Assembly (NCBI GenBank): GCA_009193035.1
Contig: SWDT01000144.1
Coordinates: 62,001 to 126,000 of the forward strand
From: Halicephalobus mephisto
Taxonomy: Eukaryota; Nematoda; Chromadorea; Rhabditida; Panagrolaimidae
Length of the DNA: 64,000 nucleotides
Direction of reading: 5' to 3'
Shown here: piece after piece, positions 56,601-64,000 of the stretch
Numbering within the stretch: the first letter of the stretch is position 1
Layout of the letters: each line of letters opens with the position of its first letter
Made by a program: the position numbers and the translations under genes
Notes under the pieces: model-generated
Databases searched by the model: none
Told to the model about the DNA's origin: nothing
The model's input: the letters and a program-made list of their open reading frames with translations, nothing else

Positions 56601-57947
56601 AAGTTGTATTTCAACAAAAAACGAAAATCGACGAATGAGTAATCATCCACTCAAGATATGTACCATATGGTAAAAGTTAGGAGACAGATATTTTCACGAA
56701 ATTGTCTCGATACGAATTTCCAAAATTTTTAGAGGTTTTTAGAATTCTTGTAGATAATTTTAAAAACATATTAGGTTTTCGAGAATTTTAAAAGTTCTCG
56801 CAAAATTCCGGAAAGTTTCGAAATCTCCATTTAGATTCTGAAAGGTTTCAGAACTTTCTTTTAAGTTCTTGAAGGTTTTAGAATCTCCATTAGGTTCTGA
56901 ACATTTTCAAAAGTCTCCATCGGATTCTATAATGTTTCAGAATTTTCTAATAAATTTGAAAAAGTTTCAGAACTTTCTGTTAGATTCTTGAAGACTTCAG
57001 AATCTTCATTGGATTCTAGAATGTTTGAAACCCTCCTAGTGTATTTTGAACGCTTCCAAAAATCCTAGTATCAGTAAATTTAAACACAAAAACCCACTCC
57101 AATAACGGGAAGAGCCACTTGTTCCTTATCTGCAAACCCATTCTCGGTGCACTGACTGTGGCCAATTCTAATTGAAGCCTATAGTTAATCCTCTGTTAAT
57201 TTAAAGAACAAAAATGATACATCTACCCTTCTCGACCTCTCTGGAGATGGTTGAATGGCTGGAAAATCGAAAACAAATTCCGCACTTTTACCAAATCTCA
57301 GCACGTCAGCAGATTTCAGTTCTACCATTCCATAGAGGATTTTGTCGTTACAGTAGGTCCCTCCGAGAGTCCCGAGATCCCTGAGCCAGTAAGAACGGAT
57401 GACTGGGTGGTATTCTATGAGGGCATGACGTTCGGCAACCCCAGGACCCTAAAAATAAAGTTGAGTAATGATTTCGTGATTATTGAAACTCGTAATTCTA
57501 AAACTTAGTTTTAATTATAGTTCAAAAAACCAACGATACGTAATGAAAGATTTTATTCAAATGACGTTTGCAAAACCGTCTTAATCCAATATTGCTTTCG
57601 TGGCGTCGAGAAATTTAATTATTTCAAATAAAATCCAAAAAAGTAACTTCCCGTGCGGGGAATCGAACCCCGGCCTTGAGAGTGAGAGTCTCAAATCCTA
57701 ACCACTAGACCACGCGGGACGGGAAGAAGTACTTTATGGTCAATTTTTTACTTTTTAAAGAAAAGTATCTTTTTGGACCAGATTGACATTTGGCCAAACA
57801 AGCCACTTTTGGAAAAAACTAACTGATAAATTCATCTTTGAAACCGACCTTGACAACAATATCGCACAAACTGGAACTCCCGATAAGAGTTGTAGGACTA
57901 GTCAAAATGTGATTCTGGAGTCCGATAGTACTGTATCTTCTGAGCAT
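53634..57947 (-). CDS. FHA-domain coiled-coil protein (FHAD1-like)
   Basis: Nine exons (57947-57849, 57448-57227, 57178-57098, 56596-56003, 55754-55621, 55515-55329, 55275-54996, 54954-54401, 54347-53634) give 954 residues in continuous phase. The FHA domain is at residues 1-100: TTLIGSSSLCDIVV, then ERHALIEYHPVIRSYWLRDL and GTLGGTYCND, LRFG. The usual phospho-threonine contacts are partly lost: IGS for IGR, AERH for S-R-x-H. Coiled coil follows (LLQRIVRLQQELHRKDEEII and further), then an acidic Lys/Glu-rich C-terminus. The best match I can name is FHAD1, a poorly known scaffold. Intron 1 contains a tRNA gene on the same strand; intron 3 contains a minisatellite. Confidence 0.85.
56725..57045. 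repeat. Degenerate minisatellite, roughly 32-36 bp period
   Basis: About nine imperfect copies of a unit like TTAGATTCTGAAAGGTTTCA followed by GAACTTTC, all in one orientation inside intron 3 of the FHA gene. Copies differ by substitutions and small indels, so the array is old. There are no constant-length spacers. Confidence 0.75.
57648..57719 (-). tRNA. tRNA-Glu (CTC anticodon)
   Basis: Read on the minus strand: acceptor TCCCGCG, D arm with GGTCTAGTGGTTAGG (A box), anticodon arm TGAGA-CTCTCAC-TCTCA with anticodon CTC, T arm CGGGG-TTCGATT-CCCCG (B box) and 3' acceptor CACGGGA plus discriminator A; 72 nt. There is one C-A mismatch in the acceptor stem (position 6:67). A run of six T follows at the 3' end, a pol III terminator. 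It lies in intron 1 of the FHA gene on the same strand. Confidence 0.96.
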
Positions 57948-59823
57948 TATTTATTCACACTGAAAACGGCTAGCGTCAATTAAGCAGGACATGTTCGTCA
58001 TCGACTAAGTATTTTTTGAAAACCACTAATCCGTATGTTTTCGGGCCTAAAATTACTAAATCACTATTATGTGTCGTTTTGAGTCAGAGCTTGAACGAGG
58101 ACTGAAGGCAAAACTGGATTAGAAAGAGAATTTTTAAAGCAAGTTAGTTCTATTGTAATTACACTTCTTAAAAAAGTAGATGATTCCCGGCAATTACCTT
58201 TTTCAGTGGGGACTTGAGAACAGGACCATTTTTTTGTTTTTCCTGTAAAGTACATTTGAACACGATCGATCTAATCCTCGCACGAAGAAGTTTCCGGAAG
58301 AATCTTATTCATACGATAATGAGGATTAAAGAAACTTACAAATTGTTCAAAAATCAAAATTTCATTTTGACAATTAAGAATTTCAAAAATATCATTTTTT
58401 TAAAATTAAAAAATTGGAATTTGTTCAAAACTAAAAATAAAAATAATTTTTTGTTTTGTAAAAAAATTAATTCGATAATGGAGAAAAACAATAACAGGAA
58501 GAAAAAAATTATCCGAAATTTCTGACATTTTATTCAAAATGTTTCGTAAAAATTCAAAATTACGATTATTGCGGAATTTTTAAATAAAATAAATTTTTTT
58601 AAATATTTCAAATTTAATTAAGCTTCAATTCTGAAATTATTTAAAGGTTTTTATAAATTTAAAAAACACAAATTTTATAGATTAAGATGTTTGACGAAAA
58701 CGAAATCCAAAGTCGTTTTTTAAGGCTTCAGACATCCGATCAACATCTCCGTTTTTTGAAACACTTTTAAAATGGCGATTTACATTCAAAAATTACTTAT
58801 AAAATTTACAAATTAGAAATTCTGCAAATGGATAAAATAGTTAAACCATTAATTTTGAAAACTAAGCTTCGAAACTTTGAAAGCTATCCGAAATGGAAGT
58901 CAGTCTTGAAAAGCAAAACAGCTTGAGAGGGACTTGGCAATTTTATCCGTTGCCCTGGAGATTTTTGTTCATTACCTCTGGTCATGGAATTAAATAACAC
59001 TGGTTTACTTTTAGTTTTTCTTATGATGATGGTTTAATACGGGGATTAAAAATGAATAATTCCTATTTAGAAGTAATATTTCGATTCTTTCTGTGGCCAA
59101 TGATTTGGAAGATGACTGAAAAATCTACAACTACTTTTTAAAAATACGGTTTTGTGGAAATCGGATTTTTTTTCTTAATCAATTTCTTCACAAAATTACC
59201 ATAATAGTGAAATTTACAAAAATTTGTTTTAAAATTTTTTTCAAATAAAAAATTTTCTTTAATCTTTTTTGACTTTTTCGAAAATTCAGAAAATCCTTGG
59301 AAATCTCTATGTTTGAATTTAATAGAAAATTTTAAATCTTTTATTTTTTATCAGCTGGGATTACTTGACCTCATTTGTATATAGTGGTCCTTAGAATCCT
59401 CCAGAAATCGAAGAAAAAGATGAAAATAATATTAGTTTCATTACTGCTTGTGAATTTTGTAAACAGATAATGAAAGAAGTTGAAGTTCATTGTAAATAAC
59501 GAAAAAAACAGAAATTCATTTTTGTGACGAAAAAATCGAAATTTAAAAATGAGTGACTTTATATTACTTCCAAAACCGAAGTTACAGTAATTAATCATCA
59601 ATTTCGAAAACACCTCCAATGGACGTCATTACTCAGACCTACGTAAGAACAAGAAGCTTTAATATATCGGTACATAGATTGGACTTGATGTGTTAGTGTA
59701 TTAAATTCAATATATCGATACGTCAAAACACGTTCCAAATAACTTGTTTTTTTATTTGAAGGCCCGACTGGGAAATTTAAAAGACTTTAAATTTGGAGAA
59801 AAAGTATTTACAATAAGATAATA
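57948..59823. other. Intergenic, no gene seen
   Basis: AT-rich; the left end should contain the FHA gene promoter. Long Phe/Lys/Asn-rich frames such as the one at 58214 reflect base composition. Around 59660-59740 two copies of AATATATCGRTAC recall the foldback unit at 28624. Confidence 0.5.
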
Positions 59824-60148
59824 GGACCTATATTTTCTGAATCTGATGGCAGAATTGAAGATTGACTTTCAGAATCCCAGATTCTGAATTTAAGCGCTCA
59901 TAACTTCACTAAATAAAACTCGATTCATTTTTTGACTAATATCAATCTTTTGAGATCTTTGACTTTTCTTTAAATGCTGACTTCAGAAGTTGGCGTTCTG
60001 AGAAAAGTTGAAGTTTTCAATCGGGAGATATTAAGCAAAAAAATTGGACAAACTTCATCTAATGAACTTACAAATTCCCGAACTTCAGAATCTAGGATTC
60101 TGAAGGCCAATCCTCAATTATGATGTCAGATTCAGAATATGCAGGTCC
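59824..60148. repeat. 325-bp foldback element with 63-bp inverted ends
   Basis: The left arm 59824-59886 begins GGACCTATATTTTCTGAATC and ends CCCAGATTCTG. The inverse of the right arm (60086-60148) begins GGACCTGCATATTCTGAATC and ends CCTAGATTCTG. About 80 percent of positions match. The interior has no coding capacity. I see no target duplication. Confidence 0.8.
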
Positions 60149-61536
60149 CGTTACCATATTGCAGATCCGTTTTGAGACAATTTAAAAACATATAATTTTT
60201 TCGTGTTCACAAATGACAAGAGTTACGTAGAATGCCTCTTGAATATCATGTACCTTCTGTTGTGTATACCTGCAAAAATATTAAAAATGGGGAATTTTTA
60301 TAAAGTTCAAATAATGGTAGAAAAATATCAATAATGAACAATAATGCGGAAAGTGATTTTTAAGACAAAGTAATCTGGACTTATGAAAAATCTAGGGGAT
60401 TTTAAATACCATCTTTCAAAGTACACTTATGGTTTATTATTTTGACAGAGGAAATTATCTCCTTAGATCGATAGAATCATTGATAAAGATATCGGAAAAA
60501 ATACAGAATGCTTTCATAGGTATTGAGTCTGCTAAATTAATAAATACATTTTCAGAAATATCAACTTTCTCAGTGTAATTTTAAACGACGTTAGTTTCCA
60601 TATACAAATCGCGTATTCTGTGAATTATGATCATCATATGATACATCGTAATGAATTACTAATGAAACAAAAAATTTGTTCCGTAAACACGCAGGAAATA
60701 CTAAATATTTCAAAATCTAGCATAAACAAATGCTGCATGAATTATTACTGATCCGAATTTCCTTATTTTAATTTAATTGTTGTTTATCATAGTTGGTATG
60801 TTAGGTCCATGGTGGGGACTTCATTGACTTTAAGAAGGAATAGATTGAGATCGATCGAAGAGTCGGAGAGGCTTATGAATCCATTAACAAGGAACTTTTT
60901 TAAGAAGTCGGAAAGAATATAAAACCTTCAAAAGCAATTGATTTCAGTTTCAAAAGGATATTTACGTTATTTGATAATTGCATGTTGGTTCCTGTTTTCT
61001 TTTCGAAATTCTTCAAGAAACACATGTTGTGTGACTTTTGACCGTTTTCGTTAAAATTTCCATTAAAGACTTCCTCAAAGATCTTCGTAAACTTAGTATT
61101 CTTGTGATTTTTAATCTATCTGTAAATTTCTATCTTTTCTAAATAGTTTCTTACAAATGTGAAGAATTAATTCAAAGAACTTGCGTGATTTTTTGAGCAT
61201 AAACCTATGCAATCATTGGGAATGCATGTCCAAACCTTCTGTTACAAAATCTTTTTTTATTGGCTGATTGTTTAATGAGAATGAACAATTCGAACGATTA
61301 ATAAACTTTTACTGACAGCTCTTGTAAACGATTTCGGAATTCTTTAACGCACGAAAACAGAAAGCATGACGATATATAATATTTCATCAAAAGCCACATT
61401 GTGTTTTATAAAAAATGCAAAATTTGATAACATTTCCTTCATAAATTTGCATAATCAATATAGCTTCAGTTTAGGATCATTGTTTGCAGAAAGAAATTGC
61501 AATCAATTAGGTTTTTTTATCATGAAGATATCATTG
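60149..61536. other. Intergenic, no gene seen
   Basis: AT-rich, with no supported ORF, RNA gene or repeat. Confidence 0.45.
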
Positions 61537-62700
61537 GAAAGAAAAGAAGTCGGAAGATCATAGAAAAACTGAATCGGAAGATGTTCTTGAAGGGACTTGA
61601 CAGTGCAGTTGTCGTCAAGAAAGGAAAAACAGAAATAAAACAAAGGAGCCAATCAAATCGCAGACTGTCTCTCCCAGAGATTCTAAAAAAAACGTAATCG
61701 AACTCTGTGATTCCTTTCATTTACAGTAATCTGCCAAGATCAGAATTTATTTTAGGAATAATCTCTTCAGTTGGTATTTCTGTATCATATAAGAGCCGAA
61801 CAGTAATGAAGAAATTCGTAACGATCACATTGGCCAAGGGAGTTGATACTTTGCTTCAGGAATTCAACAAACTCAAAATTACATACCCTACTGTCAATAT
61901 ACTGAAATATTCATTTTTTATCAAAATATGAACAGAAGTCGACACAAAGGTGAATTATGCCGTAATAATTACAGATTTATGAACGATTTTCAGATATCAT
62001 CCACATCAAAGACACCAGAGTCATCTTTTCCTGGTTCCCAGGATGGCCCGATCACATTTATGCCAACTGACATCATCCAGAATATCCAAAAACAAATTAT
62101 CTGTATCCAAGTTCCACTGCCTGAAACAATTATTGATTTTTGGAGAATGGCGTGGTAGAAGGTTCAAGTGATTCTTATGTTCTGTTGCGTTATTGAGAAA
62201 GACAAAAGGAAATGGGAACAGCATTGGCTAAAGAAACCATATTCATTGTCCAGCTAAATATTCTAAATTAACGAGTTCATTGACATAGTCCAGATTTGAT
62301 TTGTACAAAGATTATCATTACGGAACCTGGATTTGACGAAAAAGTGTACTCAACCATGTGGTATGGGATGGATAGCTGAACAAGAGAGTGCTTTTAAGCA
62401 CCACTGGAGCTTTGAGACTCATCTTCAGAACCCAAGCATTCACTTTAGCAATCATCAACTGTGGTGCCAGTGTTGGATGAACAGATAATTCTTGTTTTTC
62501 GTGATTTGGATACATGAATATCCATTTAGGGACAATCGTCACTTTAGATCTCTGCATAAGAACACTCTCATCCGGATGTGAGTTGAGCATCTACAACATT
62601 ATCAAGGAACTGAGAGCCAGAAGATCCCTTTTTTGTCTGACTGACTTACAGTATGTCCATGTTCACAGAGCAATTCTGCAATATCCCGCTTCAAAAAATA
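61537..62700 (+). pseudogene. Tyrosine-phosphatase (PTP) domain pseudogene
   Basis: Pieces in several plus frames follow the order of a nematode PTP domain: KGVDTLLQEFNKLKITYP; DIIHIKDTRVIFSWFPG and WPDHIYAN; QIICIQVPLPETIIDFWRMA followed by W, a stop (62156-62158), KVQVILMFCCVIEKDKRKW; ALRLIFRTQAFTLAIINCGA and SVG, a stop (62478-62480); NIIKELRARRSLFCL and LQYVHVHRAILQ. In the signature loop H-C-x5-R the His is Asn and the catalytic-loop Arg is a TGA (CGA would be Arg). At least two frameshifts and several further stops occur. Clearly dead as an enzyme. PTP genes are greatly expanded in nematodes. Confidence 0.85.
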
Positions 62701-63668
62701 GGTTTTTGTTGATGAAAATATTAATTTCCTTCTTCAGATTATCTCGTCGTCTGAAACCCAAAAGTGGGTCCTTGAATACAGAAGTTTGGAGAAGACAAGA
62801 AATGCTGTCACTCAAGCTAAAGGAAAATCAGTACTGTAGAGATTTTGTAAGTTTGAATGACGCAAATAACCAGATTCTCTCAATTAACATTAAGTTCTGG
62901 TTTTTTATCTTGATTTCAGTTTGATTTACTAAAAACTTCCTAAATAAGAAAATTAAACAATTCAGAGATCTGGAACTAGACTTGAAAACAATTATTCGTA
63001 GAACTATTTCTGAACAACATTGATAATTACAAATAGTCAAAAAAGAATTTGAAATTGCAGAAATTTGACGAATAAAATATTTATAATTGTTCTTACGGTT
63101 CAGACGAATTTTTTATTTTTCATAATTAAATATTAATTCTTGCGAAATATAAACTTTTACTTTGTTTTGAATTATGAAATCAACTTTGAAAAATCAAATG
63201 TTTGACAACTGGTTTTTCGACATAAAGAAATCTGATAATGATGAATCTTTTTTGAAAGGCGAAATTTTACGATTTTTAATATTGAACAAAATTATAAATT
63301 TAATTGAGTACAATAAAAAAGTACGAAAGTACATTTAATTTTCATCAAATTCGATCAATTTGAAATTGGTTTCTTTGAGCTTTGTAGTTTCGAATGCTAT
63401 CAATTGTGTCCGTAAAAAAAATCCGGATTTTTCTGATTTTAGCTCTCAAACTCATAAAATTGAATACTTTCATACTGTATTTTATTTAATACAACTAAAA
63501 TTTCGATGATTTTAGTTCACTATTATTTTAAATTAATATATTAAACATGATCGAAAATTACGAATATTTTCCAAATGTTAATTTCTTTCTCCAATTTTTA
63601 ATTATATTTTTATTGAATTTTAAGAACTTTTTTGAACAAATTATTATTTAATAGCAATCTTCCCATTA
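62701..63668. other. Intergenic, no gene seen
   Basis: AT-rich sequence between the phosphatase pseudogene and the convergent NTF2-like gene. The open frame up to 62924 is the tail of the pseudogene and lacks domain features. Confidence 0.5.
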
Positions 63669-63883
63669 TTAAAAAGAGAATTCGTCATGATAGACTAGAT
63701 AACTACCGTCTGGTTGTTGTTTGAAGATACTTTCGAATTTCCCGATGATCCCTGATCCATCTGCTGGTTCGAAGGTTCCTTGTTGAAAAAGGTACTCTCC
63801 GTTTTCTGATGCTTGTTTGACTGTAAAGTTGAACCTGACTTCTTTTGGATCTTGAAGCCATTCTTTGAAGCGTTCTTCGATCT
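63669..63883 (-). CDS. Last exon of an NTF2-like (DUF4440/SnoaL-type) protein
   Basis: An acceptor TTTCGCTGCAG is followed by 71 codons: FKEWLQDPKEVRFNF, NGEYLFQQGTFEPADGSG, GKFESIFKQQPDGSYLVYHD and EFSF, stop at 63669-63671. The pattern of G-x-F, D-G...GK-F-x-x-I-F-K and Y-L-V-Y-H-D-E fits the C-terminal half of the NTF2-like fold found in small nematode proteins of unknown function. Upstream exons lie beyond the window: the ATG at about 63944 would need a 25-bp intron, which is too short to splice. The remaining 63884-64000 shows nothing else. Confidence 0.75.
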
Positions 63884-64000
63884 CTGCAGCGAAATAGAAT
63901 TAAATTACTGTAGCTTTGATTTTAATTTTATTCAAAGAAGACATGATTAGGGAACACGAACATAAAAATTAAACATATTTTTCACAAATTTCGGAAATTT

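Noticed and set aside
56725..57045. Repeat array as a CRISPR-like array
   Set aside because: Copies are directly adjacent and diverged, with no unique spacers; the genome is eukaryotic.
63884..63944. ATG at about 63944 as the first exon of the NTF2-like gene
   Set aside because: It would require a 25-bp intron, below what nematode spliceosomes use; the upstream exon is more likely outside the window.

Overview
This window is nuclear DNA from a nematode, most likely a rhabditid relative of Caenorhabditis. The evidence is: AT-rich sequence; many introns, several only 40-60 bp long, with TTTCAG-type acceptors; pyrimidine-AG acceptors a few bases upstream of start codons, as expected for spliced-leader trans-splicing; closely spaced same-strand genes that look like operons; and nematode-specific content (a vWA/C-type-lectin secreted protein, chemoreceptor and tyrosine-phosphatase pseudogenes, and a PKA catalytic-subunit gene with alternative exons at both ends). 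All gene models were assembled by hand from reading frames, splice sites and intron phase.

Region 1 (1-10 kb) is accessory. It holds a decayed receptor fragment at the left edge, a mucin-stalked seven-pass adhesion-GPCR-like gene (1692-5252, +), a decayed copy of that gene's last exon 1.2 kb downstream, and AT-rich repeats. Region 2 (10-22.3 kb) is the kin-1 locus (+). Three candidate first exons or exon groups share the same splice phase, followed by a common kinase core and two mutually exclusive C-terminal exons that both end in F-x-x-F. Its introns carry hairpin repeats.

Region 3 (22.3-33 kb) is again accessory: an F-box-like relic, an srh-like chemoreceptor pseudogene broken by a 5'-truncated LINE with an exact 12-bp target duplication, a carboxylesterase (-), a foldback element, an internally deleted RTE-type retrotransposon with a 10-bp target duplication, and a vWA/C-type lectin gene (+). 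Region 4 (33.7-40.8 kb) has three minus-strand genes: an Old Yellow Enzyme-type flavin oxidoreductase, a Cys-loop ligand-gated channel with an unusual pore entrance (E-G-R where anion channels have P-A-R), and a LECT2-like secreted protein with two tandem M23-fold domains.

Region 5 (43.4-58 kb) is the gene-dense conserved core: Dishevelled, RNA polymerase II subunit RPB4 only 130 bp upstream of it, a gamma-butyrobetaine/trimethyllysine dioxygenase (all -), a two-gene plus-strand cluster of small mitochondrial proteins (FAM162 family, then HIG1 domain), a Ulp/SENP-type SUMO protease (-), and an FHAD1-like FHA/coiled-coil gene (-) with a tRNA-Glu(CTC) nested in its first intron. Region 6 (58-64 kb) is largely non-coding, with a 325-bp foldback element, a receptor-type tyrosine-phosphatase pseudogene (+), and the last exon of an NTF2-like gene (-) that leaves the window.

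No single new system stands out as proven. The strongest leads are the channel's pore change, the double alternative ends of kin-1, the two dated retrotransposon insertions, the interleaved inverted repeats near 36.3 kb, a probable GC-AG intron in rpb-4 and a 49-codon ORF at 48.4 kb.
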